Source: Clostridiales bacterium
GTDB taxonomy: Bacteria > Bacillota > Clostridia > Oscillospirales > QAMX01
NCBI GenBank assembly: GCA_016303065.1
Contig: JAEDMJ010000002.1
Coordinates: 1 to 64,000, forward strand
Length of the DNA: 64,000 bases
Reading direction: 5' to 3'
The translations under genes and the position numbers were made by a program. Below are positions 32,767 through 41,892 of the stretch, one piece after another (the first letter of the stretch is position 1; every line of letters starts with the position of its first letter). The notes beneath the pieces are model-generated. The model saw nothing but the letters and a program-made list of their open reading frames with translations. It was not told the DNA's origin and ran no database searches.

Positions 32767-34404
32767 TTATTTTTCGAGAATTACGGTCATTCCTTCCGGA
32801 GCCTCGAACTCCGTCTCCGTCGAACCGTCCCGTGCCCTGCGGCAGAACACGCGCAGGAGCCCAAGAGGCGTCGGATATGTACCCCGGGCATAGGAAAGCT
32901 CTCCGACAGACGGGCGAAGCGAAATTTTTCTGCACCCCGGAGAGAGTATATGTATGCCGAGAACCTCTTCCGCCAGAAACGCCGTCACGGCGGACGACCA
33001 TCCGTGACAGAGGCTGTGGCGGAAGCCCTTGTAGCAGTATGCGCCGTTGTCTCCGTGTATATCGCGCATCCCCTCCGGGACAGGCTCGTCAATCGGCGCG
33101 GCGTTTTCAAGCCAGGCGACGTCGAAATCCTCCCAGAAGGTCGTTGCACCCATGTCAAGCATTCCTCCGTAGTATTCCGAAAGCACGGCCAAAGCTGCGG
33201 CCATGTCCTTTTTTCCGGCGGCCTTCAGAAGGTAGAAGCTCATGAAAGTTGAAAAGCCCCTTGCCCCGCCCGAAAGTATCTGCTCCGCCGCGGCGTCGGC
33301 GTCCATTCGTCCCGCAAGGGCGGATATTGCCGCAACCTGTTTTGCGCCGTAAGTATTGACGGGAACGCGGCAGACGGCCTCCGCCCTGGCGCGGCACTCC
33401 GCGGCAAGGCGCTCTTCCCCGTACTCAAGGGCGAGCTCGCCCGCATTTTTCAAAGCAAGCGCCAGCAGAGAGCGCGAGCCCTCCTTCTCCTGCGGCTTGT
33501 CGTGACAGGGCCAGTCCAAAAAATATGAAGGCAGACGGTCCGAGCCGTCCGGCTCCGTCAAATCCGCGATCTGCCTCGAAAGACCAAGGGCATACTCCCG
33601 GTTCTCGGCCAGAAAGGCCCCGTCGCCGGTGTACATATACCAGTCGCGGAGCATTATTATCCACCACAGGGAATATGTCGGCATTCCGTTCATCCAGCCG
33701 GGAAGGGGCGTCCGGTCCCGCATAAAGCGGAGGCTGTCTTCAAAAACCTTCTGCCGTCCGAATACCGTGCGGACAGTCAGCATCTCCGGGTGCATATCTC
33801 CGGCCCAGACGAGCCTGTCGCGCTTTATTCCGTCCCATATATACTGCTGCATGTTCAGATGGCATGTATACGCAGCGGTGTCGTATATTCGGTTCAAGAT
33901 TCCGTCGCTGCATTCAAAGGAGCCGAGGCGCGGAATATCACGGTATACCGCCTCCGCCGCGGCCGCCCTGAGACGCAGAACCGCGTTCCCGCTCTCCAGC
34001 CGAATACAGAGAAAACGAAAGCCCGATTCGAAAAACGTCATATCGCTGTACGGAGAAAGCTGTATTTCATAGTCCCTCAGAGCGTGATCGTTTGTCGCAT
34101 TCTTTTCTCCTATATCGCTCAGAGCCTCCTGTGCGCTCTCCCCGCAGACAAGACGCACGCGCGCCGGACTCTCTCCCCCGGTCAGAAACGTCAGAAGCCT
34201 CGGCGCGGCGTTCATCTCTTTTCCGAAATCAAGAAGCACCCCGGCTTTTTCTCCTCCGCCGGCGTTTTCAAACACGGCGCAGTCCGGCTCATTCGTCGTT
34301 ATCTGGAGAGGTTTTTCCGAAAGCAGGCTCTCCGCATTTGAAACCCTGCCGAATTTGCACACTATTCTCACGGGAAACACGGTTTCCCTCTTCATTCCGC
34401 TCAT
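32767..34404 (-). CDS. GH78-like putative alpha-L-rhamnosidase
   Basis: A 545-aa protein lacking a signal peptide. An N-terminal beta domain is followed by an (alpha/alpha)6 barrel with GIKRDRLVWAGDMHPE (about residues 192-207), the GH78 stretch that holds an acidic catalytic residue. LPSYFLDWPCHD, TFWEDFD and HSLCHGWSSAVTAFL are also typical of the family. It would remove L-rhamnose from imported glycosides; the substrate is not proven. GGGGAGG is 7 nt before the ATG. It lies 14 nt after the nucleotidyltransferase gene and is the last gene of a spoIID-led run. Confidence 0.83.
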   Translation of the reverse strand: MSGMKRETVFPVRIVCKFGRVSNAESLLSEKPLQITTNEPDCAVFENAGGGEKAGVLLDFGKEMNAAPRLLTFLTGGESPARVRLVCGESAQEALSDIGEKNATNDHALRDYEIQLSPYSDMTFFESGFRFLCIRLESGNAVLRLRAAAAEAVYRDIPRLGSFECSDGILNRIYDTAAYTCHLNMQQYIWDGIKRDRLVWAGDMHPEMLTVRTVFGRQKVFEDSLRFMRDRTPLPGWMNGMPTYSLWWIIMLRDWYMYTGDGAFLAENREYALGLSRQIADLTEPDGSDRLPSYFLDWPCHDKPQEKEGSRSLLALALKNAGELALEYGEERLAAECRARAEAVCRVPVNTYGAKQVAAISALAGRMDADAAAEQILSGGARGFSTFMSFYLLKAAGKKDMAAALAVLSEYYGGMLDMGATTFWEDFDVAWLENAAPIDEPVPEGMRDIHGDNGAYCYKGFRHSLCHGWSSAVTAFLAEEVLGIHILSPGCRKISLRPSVGELSYARGTYPTPLGLLRVFCRRARDGSTETEFEAPEGMTVILEK

Positions 34405-34418
34405 ACTGCACCCTCCCC

Positions 34419-35309
34419 TTATCCCAAAACTTCGTTGAGTCTTTTCGGGTATGCGCCGGACCGGTGAAGTTCCGAAAGCTTCTCCGCCACAAGGGGCTTG
34501 TCCTCGCGGTAAGTCACGCCGAACCAGCTCTCCTCCGTCGGGAGTATCCCGACGGAAAGCCGTCCGTCGGAGAGAAGCCTGTCCACAAAGCTCGGAAGGG
34601 GGAACTCTTCGTTTCCTCTTCCGCCACCGGTCTTTTCCAGAAACAGATCAAATTCCGTGCGGAGCGGAGCGAAAATTTCCGGAGAAAAGCCCCAGAGATT
34701 CATCGACACCAGCGTCTCCGGATCCAGAACGACGCCGTTTTCCGTGTCTGCAATCCGCCCGTCCGGCAGATAGCCGATGCGGTATGTCTCGCGCACCGAA
34801 AGAAGCTTTTCTCCGCTGCGCTCACAGATGCCGCGCGTAACCGTTCCGTTGCGGCTTACAGTGTTTTTCAGACGGTAAGCCGCGATAAGCCCCTCCTTCC
34901 CCGAAGGATCGAGCTTTGAAAGCCCGCGGTACATCGTCCGAAAAGCATCCGCGCCGTAAAAATCGTCGGCGTTGACAACGGCGAAGGGCTCTTCGACCTG
35001 CGCCCGGGCGCAGAGCAGCGCATGCACCGTTCCCAGGGGCTTCGTCCGTCCGGGACAGGCGCCTTCCAGCCCCTGCACTGCATAGCGTATATCTGCGTTT
35101 TTCGCAATACGGCTCCGGCAGAATTCCTCCATCCAGCCGCGCATTTCATCTTTTATAACAAAAACAAGTTTCGTAAAGCCCGCAGCCCAAGCATCGTAGA
35201 CCGAATATTCCATAAGAATTTCTCCGTTTGGCCCGACACCGTCAAGCTGCTTGCAGCCTCCGTATCTGCTGCCAAGTCCCGCAGCCATGAGAACAAGCGC
35301 CGCTTTCAT
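34419..35309 (-). CDS. Sugar nucleotidyltransferase, paralogue A
   Basis: A 296-aa GT-A nucleotidyltransferase that starts MKAALVLMAAGLGSRYGG, followed by KQLDGVGPNGEILMEYSV and VNADDFYG (metal Asp). The ending SWFGVTYREDKP is shared with the gene at 36619, and the two are clear paralogues. Such genes are annotated as NTP-transferase or dTDP-glucose pyrophosphorylase; the sugar is unknown. GGAGGAG lies ahead of the ATG at 35309, and the frame open 19 codons earlier has no site. It sits between spoIID and the GH78-like gene. Confidence 0.85.
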   Translation of the reverse strand: MKAALVLMAAGLGSRYGGCKQLDGVGPNGEILMEYSVYDAWAAGFTKLVFVIKDEMRGWMEEFCRSRIAKNADIRYAVQGLEGACPGRTKPLGTVHALLCARAQVEEPFAVVNADDFYGADAFRTMYRGLSKLDPSGKEGLIAAYRLKNTVSRNGTVTRGICERSGEKLLSVRETYRIGYLPDGRIADTENGVVLDPETLVSMNLWGFSPEIFAPLRTEFDLFLEKTGGGRGNEEFPLPSFVDRLLSDGRLSVGILPTEESWFGVTYREDKPLVAEKLSELHRSGAYPKRLNEVLG

Positions 35310-35375
35310 AAAGAGCTTTCTCCTCCGTTTTCCCGATACTTCAAGTTTGATTATATCAGAAAGCACTACCTTTGT

Positions 35376-36461
35376 CTACCTGTTTTTTATATCTGTTCCG
35401 GGGTAGTAGTGGGAAAGGATCTCCTCCCATGTGCTCCCATTTTCCGCCATGGCCCGCGCGCCGTACTGGCTCATTCCGACGCCGTGTCCGTATCCGAAAA
35501 CCGTGAACTTCAAAAGGTCGGTTCCCTCTTCAACGGAGAAGCACGCGCTTTTCAGCCCGCAGAAGCAGCGAAGCTCCCCGCCGCCGACCTCCACCCCTCC
35601 GACACGGACGGAACGGACATATCCGCTGGGCTCAAGCTCCACGCCGGAAAACCAGTCTCCCGCTCCGAGCTCCGCTTCCGGATATTTTTCCAGAAAGGAT
35701 TCTGCAAAGGCCTCTTTACCTATGTACACCTCGCTTTTCCAAACGGAGTATTCCCTCTCGCCCCGGGGGGACGGAACGCTCACAAGGTACGGGACTTCGC
35801 CGCCCCACACCTCCTCCGCGCTCGCAGTTGCTTTGGCGGACATGGCGTGAAACACGGCCAGTATCGTCTCTCCGCCGTATTCGATCACCCTGCCACGAGT
35901 TTCTTTTGCTGCGGCTTCGATCCGGGAATACCATTCGTCCCCGCTGTCTCCCCAGGAAACGACCAGAGCGTCCCTGTCCGCAACGGCGCAGCAGTGGTTC
36001 GGGTCGTCGCACACCGCCGCGTCGGGATGCTCCTTCACCGGGTGTTCAAGCCTGTAATATATATACGTTCTCACGGCGACCGCCTGGGCCTTCAGCGCCT
36101 CTTCCGGGAAGAGCGCCGGCATCTCCGCCGCAGTCACCCTGCATACAAGCTCCTCAAGGGAAATTTCGGATATCTCCCCGTCGGAAAGCAGCGCCACCGT
36201 CTCCGTCAGCTCTGCGGGCACGGCCGGAGAATCCTGTTTTTCCGGCGCCGCCGTCTGAGCGGAAGACTCATCCCGGCTTGTCCCGGAAGAAAAGACCGGC
36301 TCCGACGAAAACAGGTATTCCCCGGAGCCTGTTTCGCCGCCTTCCTCCCCTGACACTGTCTCCGTGTTTCTTTCTTCCTCCGACCGGCTTGCCGCCAGCG
36401 CCATCGGAAACGCAAATGCTGCAAACAGCATTCCGAAAATGATAAATATCAGCTTCTTCAC
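35376..36461 (-). CDS. spoIID: Stage II sporulation protein D (SpoIID)
   Basis: A lytic transglycosylase that remodels septal peptidoglycan during engulfment of the forespore. The 361 aa have a signal/anchor (about 1-23), a disordered acidic Ser-rich stretch (about 25-85), and the SpoIID domain with catalytic Glu113 in AAEMPALFPEEALKAQA and the C-terminal GYGHGVGMSQYGARAMA. Cysteines CDDPNHCC (151-158) may bind zinc, as in clostridial SpoIID. GTG start with AAAGGGGAC upstream. SpoIIQ or murA, common partners, are not adjacent. Confidence 0.92.
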   Translation of the reverse strand: MKKLIFIIFGMLFAAFAFPMALAASRSEEERNTETVSGEEGGETGSGEYLFSSEPVFSSGTSRDESSAQTAAPEKQDSPAVPAELTETVALLSDGEISEISLEELVCRVTAAEMPALFPEEALKAQAVAVRTYIYYRLEHPVKEHPDAAVCDDPNHCCAVADRDALVVSWGDSGDEWYSRIEAAAKETRGRVIEYGGETILAVFHAMSAKATASAEEVWGGEVPYLVSVPSPRGEREYSVWKSEVYIGKEAFAESFLEKYPEAELGAGDWFSGVELEPSGYVRSVRVGGVEVGGGELRCFCGLKSACFSVEEGTDLLKFTVFGYGHGVGMSQYGARAMAENGSTWEEILSHYYPGTDIKNR

Positions 36462-36556
36462 GACTTGTCCCCTTTCCGGCGTTCCGCCGCGTTTTTATCT
36501 GCCACGCTAATCTATATTGCGGTCTGCCCGGAAGTATGCCGAAGTCGCCGTCCGTA

Positions 36557-36584
36557 TTGACTTTTTTCACCGAAAGAGTATAAT
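36557..36584 (+). promoter_or_regulatory. Promoter for nucleotidyltransferase B and galE
   Basis: TTGACT (36557-36562) and TATAAT (36579-36584) with a 16-nt spacer, 34 nt before the start codon. Confidence 0.75.
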
Positions 36585-36618
36585 ATTAATAGATACCGCA
36601 ACAAAACGGGGGTCAGAA

Positions 36619-37539
36619 ATGAAAAAAACAAAAACCTCTCTTGTCATCATGGCCGCAGGCATCGGTTCCCGCTTCGGCGGAGGCATAAAGCAGCTCGAGC
36701 CCGTCGGCCCCAACGGCGAGATAATCATGGACTATTCCGTTCACGACGCCCTTGCAGCAGGCTTTGACCGGGTTGTCTTTATAATCCGCCGCGCCATCGA
36801 AAACGATTTCCGCCAGATCATCGGGGACCGCATCTCAAAGGTCTGCGAAACAGCATATGTCTTTCAGGAAAACTCAAACCTTCCCGAAGGTTTTGCCCTT
36901 CCCCGGGGCCGTTCAAAGCCATGGGGCACCGGTCACGCGGCGCTCTGCTGCGACGGAGTTGTAAACGAACCCTTCGCGATTATCAACGCCGACGACTATT
37001 ACGGCAAAGAGTGCTTCCGGCTTGTCCACGACTATCTCGTCTCCACCGCGGACGAAACCGACCCCGCCCGCTTCTGCATGGCCGGGTTCCAGGTCAAAAA
37101 CACCCTCTCCGAAAACGGCGGCGTCTCACGCGGACTCTGCCGGGTCGACGAAAACGGATTTCTCCTCAACGTCACCGAGACGCACAACATCGTGCACAGC
37201 GGAGAAGGGGTCGCCGTCCGAACCGAAGACGGACTCATCCCCATCCCCCCAGACAGCCGGGTTTCCATGAATATGTGGGGGCTGACGCCGGCATTTTTCG
37301 GCCGCACCCGGAAGGACTTCTCCGATTTTCTCTCCTCCCTTTCCCCGGAGGACATCAAGTCGGAGTTCTACCTCCCCCGCGCCGTCGATACCATGCTTAA
37401 AGAGGGTCTTGCCACCGTACGGGTTCTTCCCACAGCCGACAAATGGTTCGGCGTCACATACCGCGAGGACAAACCCGGCGTTGTCGACGCATTCAAAAAA
37501 CTCTACGCCGACGGAGCATACTCCGGACGGCTATTCTGA
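36619..37539 (+). CDS. Sugar nucleotidyltransferase, paralogue B
   Basis: The 306-aa protein begins MKKTKTSLVIMAAGIGSRFGG and continues KQLEPVGPNGEIIMDYSVHD, INADDYYG and KWFGVTYREDKPG. It is a close paralogue of the protein at 34419 and lies 17 nt before galE. It probably makes a UDP- or dTDP-hexose that GalE then interconverts. No galK or galT is in the window. An earlier open frame lacks a ribosome binding site and would start upstream of the promoter. CGGGGGTC precedes the ATG. Confidence 0.87.
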   Translation: MKKTKTSLVIMAAGIGSRFGGGIKQLEPVGPNGEIIMDYSVHDALAAGFDRVVFIIRRAIENDFRQIIGDRISKVCETAYVFQENSNLPEGFALPRGRSKPWGTGHAALCCDGVVNEPFAIINADDYYGKECFRLVHDYLVSTADETDPARFCMAGFQVKNTLSENGGVSRGLCRVDENGFLLNVTETHNIVHSGEGVAVRTEDGLIPIPPDSRVSMNMWGLTPAFFGRTRKDFSDFLSSLSPEDIKSEFYLPRAVDTMLKEGLATVRVLPTADKWFGVTYREDKPGVVDAFKKLYADGAYSGRLF

Positions 37540-37556
37540 AAGGAGTTATTCGCAAA

Positions 37557-38573
37557 ATGAAAGTTCTTCTCACCGGCGGCGCCGGATACATCGGCTCCCA
37601 CATTGCAGTCGAGCTTTATTCCGCCGGACACACGGCAGTAATTGCCGACAATTTTGTCAACAGCTCTCCGGAGGCCGTCGCCCGCATTGAACAGATCACC
37701 GGGCGCCGCATTCCCCTTTACGAGATCGATGTCTGCGACAAAACCGCTCTTTCCGAGCTCTTTGAAAAAGAACGCCCCGACGCGGTCGTTCACCTGGCCG
37801 GGCTCAAAGCCGTCGGAGAATCCGTCGCAAAACCCCTGCTCTACTACCGCAACAACATCGACTCCACGCTCTCCCTCCTCGAGGTCATGGCGGAGTACGG
37901 CTGCGAAAAGCTGATATTCAGCTCTTCCGCCACGGTTTACGGCGCGCCAAAGACCCTGCCCATAACCGAAGAGGCCGAAGCCGGCGGCTGCACCAACCCC
38001 TATGGCTGGACCAAATACATGATCGAGCGCATCATCGAGGGCGCTGCCGCCGCAAATCCCAAGCTTTCGGCGGTTCTTCTGCGCTATTTCAATCCTGTCG
38101 GGGCTCACTCCAGCGGACTCATCGGCGAGCGCCCCAACGGCATCCCGAACAACCTCATGCCATATATCTGCAAAGTTGCCGGAGGAGAACTTGCCCAGCT
38201 CTCCGTTTTCGGAAACGATTACAACACCCACGACGGCACGGGCGTCCGCGACTATATCCACGTTGTCGACCTTGCAAAGGGCCATGTTGCCGCCCTCGGC
38301 TACTGCTCCGATCACACCGGCACCGAAATTTTCAACCTTGGCACCGGCACGGGCTACAGCGTTCTCGACATGGTAAAAGCCTTTGAGCGCGCAAACGGAG
38401 TGCCTGTCGCCTACCGCATCACCCCCCGCCGCCCCGGAGATATAGACGCCTGCTATGCGGATCCCGCAAAGGCGGAAAAACTTCTCGGCTGGAAAGCGGA
38501 GCTGAATCTCGACGATATGTGCCGCGACTCCTGGAACTGGCAGAAAAACAGCTCCGACGGAAAGAAGGCCTGA
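37557..38573 (+). CDS. galE: UDP-glucose 4-epimerase
   Basis: GalE interconverts UDP-galactose and UDP-glucose with NAD. The 338 aa show the Rossmann loop TGGAGYIGSH (6-15), SSSATVYG (active Ser/Thr) and NPYGWTKYMIE with the YxxxK pair (about 150-154). The ATG at 37557 has AAGGAG upstream. It is transcribed with nucleotidyltransferase B and ends at a 23-bp hairpin that also separates it from the convergent alpha-galactosidase. Confidence 0.96.
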   Translation: MKVLLTGGAGYIGSHIAVELYSAGHTAVIADNFVNSSPEAVARIEQITGRRIPLYEIDVCDKTALSELFEKERPDAVVHLAGLKAVGESVAKPLLYYRNNIDSTLSLLEVMAEYGCEKLIFSSSATVYGAPKTLPITEEAEAGGCTNPYGWTKYMIERIIEGAAAANPKLSAVLLRYFNPVGAHSSGLIGERPNGIPNNLMPYICKVAGGELAQLSVFGNDYNTHDGTGVRDYIHVVDLAKGHVAALGYCSDHTGTEIFNLGTGTGYSVLDMVKAFERANGVPVAYRITPRRPGDIDACYADPAKAEKLLGWKAELNLDDMCRDSWNWQKNSSDGKKA

Positions 38574-38625
38574 GTTCCGGCGCGCGCCGTTCCCCTTTTC
38601 ACGTTTTTCAATTCAGGATATATAT

Positions 38626-38682
38626 GCTAAACAGCCGCGGACGTTCCCCGGGTTTCAACGGGAACGTCCGCGGCTGTTTAGC
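38626..38682. terminator. Terminator between galE and the GH36 gene
   Basis: A perfect 23-bp stem (38626-38648 with 38660-38682), 11-nt loop. It probably stops both convergent transcripts, with TTTTTT at 38693-38699 on the plus side. Confidence 0.88.
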
Positions 38683-38698
38683 CTGTTTGCATATTTTT

Positions 38699-40855
38699 TC
38701 AGCTTTCCGCTTCGTAGAGGATCAGTTCGGAAGACATCGACGACGGGATCGATACGGCGACTCCGTTCGTCATCAGTACGTACCCGCTGACCGAAAAGGC
38801 CGTGCGGCTGTTGTCAAGCGTCACCTTATAGTTCAGCGACGGATCGATGCCTTTCGGAACGACCGTGAACCTCCCCGCCGGAGCGCAGGACAGCGCAAAG
38901 ACCGCAGCGGCGCCCCGCCGTCCGTCGGGCGCGGAAATTTCCAGAACGGAATACCCGTCCCTCAGCGCTCTGTCCGTCTCGGGGGTGTGGTGGAACACCT
39001 TTGCCTCGGGCAGAAAACCGCGTATAAAATTCTTGTAGACGTCGACGCTGTGGCGAATAAACTCCATCTGCACGGGGTTTGGCTCCGCCGCAGCCGGCGC
39101 CACCACATTGAGCGACATATGGGTGAGCATTGTATTTCTCATCTGAAGATCAAACGAGCCGAATTCATGGCAGCCCATTCCTGCAAAGAGGCGGTCGACC
39201 CGTTCCGGCGGGAGAACCATCGTCATGCCGTTTGTAATGAGCACCGATCGCGGCGCTTTCTGCCAGTCGGAAACCCAGGTGTGGTTGAAGCACTTCATCA
39301 TTCCGAGATCCGTCCGACCTCCGCCCCCGGCGCAGTTTTCAAAGACGACGTTCGGGAAGCGGCGCTTCATATTCCGGTAGAGCCTGTACACGGCGTTGAA
39401 ATGTCTCAGGGAAAGGCATTCCGGCGTTCCCCGAGCTATCTCCCGAAACGCAAAATAGTTGTGGCACGACACGTTGTAGTCGACGCGGAGAAGGTCGAGC
39501 CGGTATTCTTCGATAATTCTTGAAAGCTCCCGCTCCGCCCAGCAGGCCGCCTCGGGAACGGTAAGGTCGATATATCCGTCGTTTTTCCCGCCGTAGACAT
39601 TCCTTGCGATCCACTCGGGGTGCTCTTTGAAAACTCCGCATTTTTCTCCGAGGCGCTCTATCTCGACCCACATGGCAAACTTCATGCCAAGTTCGCGGCA
39701 GAAGTCCGAAACCTCCGCAAGACCGTTCGGATATCTGTCGGGGTTCGGTTCGTTTACGCCGTTGTACGCGCCCCACTCGATCGGCTGCGCCGGAGGACAG
39801 GTCCACCCGGCGTCGATAATGAAAACCTCCGCGCCCATTTGGGCAAACTGGCGCATGAACGACCTGGTCGTCTCAACGGACATATCATGCTCCGCACCCA
39901 TCCCGGCTCCGACAGCACAGTCCGCGTCCATCCCCTCCGGCCCGGAAATTACGGATTTTCTGATATGAGCGTGCATCTCGTTTACCGCGCAGTCAAGATC
40001 TCCGTGGACGACGCCCAGGTGCACTTCCGGCGAAGCAAAGGTCTCGCCCGGAGCAAGCACCGTCATCGGATTATACGAAGTGATCTCGGCTTTGAAAGCC
40101 AGACTGCTCTCCGAAAGCCCCGCGTCCGCGGTGTAGTCCACGGAAAAGCGGCATCCTCCGCTCCAGCCGATCTGCGAAAAGAGGATCGTCCCCTTAACAT
40201 TGTTTCTTAAAAACATCGCCGGGTGACGGTAGCGGTCGCGGCCGAAACGCGTGTCCACGGACAAAACACCCGGAGAAAGGTCGTGCCACGAAAAGGCCCC
40301 TTCCCTCCCCCAGGTGTCGCTGTCGAAATACCCGGCGGAATAGAGCTTTTCAACATCTGTCTCACAGGTAAGCTGGCGGCGGTCCATAGTCTCAACTCCG
40401 CCTCCCCAGACGCAAAGGCGGCTTAGGTTTGCTCCGGCTTTTGAAAGGTTCTCTATCTCGATAAAGCGCTCAAACATCTGCGTCCCGTCCAAAAAGGTGT
40501 GTATCTTCAGACGGGCGGGGAACACTCCGCTTTCCAAAGTCAAAACCGCCTCCATACGGCCGTCCCGACGCACAGTGTCAAAGGCGATAAATTTAAGACC
40601 GCGGTCAATGCTCTGACCGTTCAGGTCGATATTGAAGACCGATTCCCCGTAAAAAGTGCCGGGATCCAGCCTTGTAGGGTAGTTTGACAAAACATCCAGA
40701 GGATATCCGGCGGCATTCCAGCCTCCGGAGATCAGAACTCCGCCGAAAAGCGTTTCTTCATACACGGCAAGACCGCTTCGGTAACAAAAAACCGGCTGCG
40801 GCTCCAGGCGGTAGTATACGTCGAAATAAGCGTTTTCGGTCTTCAGACTTATCAC
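38699..40855 (-). CDS. GH36 alpha-galactosidase
   Basis: A 718-aa cytoplasmic enzyme releasing galactose from raffinose-family sugars or melibiose. The catalytic nucleophile is D459 in LLRVDYN, the acid/base D530 in WVSDWQ, and FIIDAGW (about 345-351) and FENCAGGGGR (505-514) are family blocks. The longest frame begins at GTG 40855, but the only Shine-Dalgarno (AAAGGAG) runs into that codon; an in-frame CTG at 40846 is ideally spaced and may be the real start. It has its own TTGACA promoter, and galE lies convergently alongside. Confidence 0.93.
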   Translation of the reverse strand: MISLKTENAYFDVYYRLEPQPVFCYRSGLAVYEETLFGGVLISGGWNAAGYPLDVLSNYPTRLDPGTFYGESVFNIDLNGQSIDRGLKFIAFDTVRRDGRMEAVLTLESGVFPARLKIHTFLDGTQMFERFIEIENLSKAGANLSRLCVWGGGVETMDRRQLTCETDVEKLYSAGYFDSDTWGREGAFSWHDLSPGVLSVDTRFGRDRYRHPAMFLRNNVKGTILFSQIGWSGGCRFSVDYTADAGLSESSLAFKAEITSYNPMTVLAPGETFASPEVHLGVVHGDLDCAVNEMHAHIRKSVISGPEGMDADCAVGAGMGAEHDMSVETTRSFMRQFAQMGAEVFIIDAGWTCPPAQPIEWGAYNGVNEPNPDRYPNGLAEVSDFCRELGMKFAMWVEIERLGEKCGVFKEHPEWIARNVYGGKNDGYIDLTVPEAACWAERELSRIIEEYRLDLLRVDYNVSCHNYFAFREIARGTPECLSLRHFNAVYRLYRNMKRRFPNVVFENCAGGGGRTDLGMMKCFNHTWVSDWQKAPRSVLITNGMTMVLPPERVDRLFAGMGCHEFGSFDLQMRNTMLTHMSLNVVAPAAAEPNPVQMEFIRHSVDVYKNFIRGFLPEAKVFHHTPETDRALRDGYSVLEISAPDGRRGAAAVFALSCAPAGRFTVVPKGIDPSLNYKVTLDNSRTAFSVSGYVLMTNGVAVSIPSSMSSELILYEAES

Positions 40856-40882
40856 TCCTTTCAGGCAAAAACCTCAGATTCA

Positions 40883-40911
40883 ATTTTAACGGCCGCATAA
40901 TATTTTGTCAA
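40883..40911 (-). promoter_or_regulatory. Promoter for the GH36 gene
   Basis: On the minus strand perfect TTGACA (40906-40911), 17 nt, TAAAAT (40883-40888). Confidence 0.78.
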
Positions 40912-40930
40912 TATGTTTTTTTAACATTTT

Positions 40931-40981
40931 GTCTCCGGCGTTTTCGCGGAGACAAAAAACGGCGGCATAGAGCTGCCGCCG
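40931..40981 (-). terminator. Tandem terminator of the small-membrane-protein cluster
   Basis: CGGCGGCA/TGCCGCCG (40960-40981) is followed on the minus strand by TTTTTT. A second hairpin GTCTCCG/CGGAGAC (40931-40953) follows directly, with TTTT beyond it. Confidence 0.85.
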
Positions 40982-41029
40982 CGGAAAAATCCGGACTCAT
41001 TCTCCGGGAAAAAGTGCGAACCGTCTTTT

Positions 41030-41407
41030 TCAGCAGACAAAAAGGGCCTGCAAAGCGTCAAAAACCTCAAAACCGTACCAGTATGCCATGCCCTCCGACA
41101 GCACTGCGGCCGCCGCAAAAACGCAGAAAAACATAACGACGGCCAATGCCAGGAGCGCACTTGCCGCCCGGAGGCCGAGACCCACAAGAGATGTGATTTT
41201 TCCGGCCTGGGCAAAACCCGAGTCGTCTCCCCCGTCCAGGGCCTCTCTCGCAAGACAGAAGCCGACGACCGACGCGGCAATCCCCGCCGCGTTCCCTCCG
41301 AATCCGACAACGCCCGCAATTCCGAGAATCATTGAAGCGATGCCGCGCGCTTTTCCGCACTTTTTCGGCCGCTCACAGGAGCAGGCTTCTTTTCTGCCGT
41401 TTTCCAT
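41030..41407 (-). CDS. Small membrane protein, tandem paralogue 3 (DUF4190-like)
   Basis: A 125-aa protein with a Cys/charged N-terminus (ACSCERPKKCGKARG), then two to three transmembrane segments. The core RGIASMILGIAGVV...AREALDGGDDSGFAQAGKITSLVGLGL aligns with the two upstream genes (F-x-K-x-G-K/R-I-T-S). It resembles DUF4190 or CCC-motif membrane proteins of unknown function. It is the most diverged of the three and has lost the Pro/Gln-rich cytoplasmic head. Confidence 0.65.
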   Translation of the reverse strand: MENGRKEACSCERPKKCGKARGIASMILGIAGVVGFGGNAAGIAASVVGFCLAREALDGGDDSGFAQAGKITSLVGLGLRAASALLALAVVMFFCVFAAAAVLSEGMAYWYGFEVFDALQALFVC

Positions 41408-41527
41408 ACAAATCGCCTCTTTTTTCAGAAGATAAAAGACGGGGATACCGCCCCGGAATCCCCGGCGAAAAACGCCGGACAGGTCAGGAACAGCACCCCC
41501 GCCTTATTTGATTTTCCGTTGAGAAGC

Positions 41528-41872
41528 TTACCAGTTTGTTGCCAGTGAGGCTCCGATTCCGATAACAAAGACAATGAAGACGTAGAGCACCACAACAACT
41601 ATCGCAATAATGCTCAGTACGAGCCCGATCGTCGAAGTGATCCTTCCGGCTTTGCAGAAAGCGGAGGTGTTTCCCAAAGCGGCCGCCTTGTTCGACATCA
41701 CAAGTCCGACAATTGCCAGCACAAGGCTTACGATGCAGGTGTAGGAACCGCATATGCTCAGGATTCCGAGAACCATCGAGGTAATCGCCTGCCCTCTTCC
41801 CGCACTGCTGTTCTGCGGCGCCGGAGGCGGATAAGGCGGCTGGTACTGCTGATTATAGTTGTATTCAGACAT
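41528..41872 (-). CDS. Small membrane protein, tandem paralogue 2 (DUF4190-like)
   Basis: A 114-aa protein. Its N-terminus, rich in Tyr, Gln and Pro (YNYNQQYQPPYPPPAPQNS), is followed by RGQAITSMVLGILSICGS and AFCKAGRITSTIGLVLSI: paired transmembrane segments with a short charged loop between. GCAGGAT lies upstream. Transcribed between paralogues 1 and 3. Function unknown. Confidence 0.68.
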   Translation of the reverse strand: MSEYNYNQQYQPPYPPPAPQNSSAGRGQAITSMVLGILSICGSYTCIVSLVLAIVGLVMSNKAAALGNTSAFCKAGRITSTIGLVLSIIAIVVVVLYVFIVFVIGIGASLATNW

Positions 41873-41892
41873 ATGTGTATCCTGCCTTGTTT

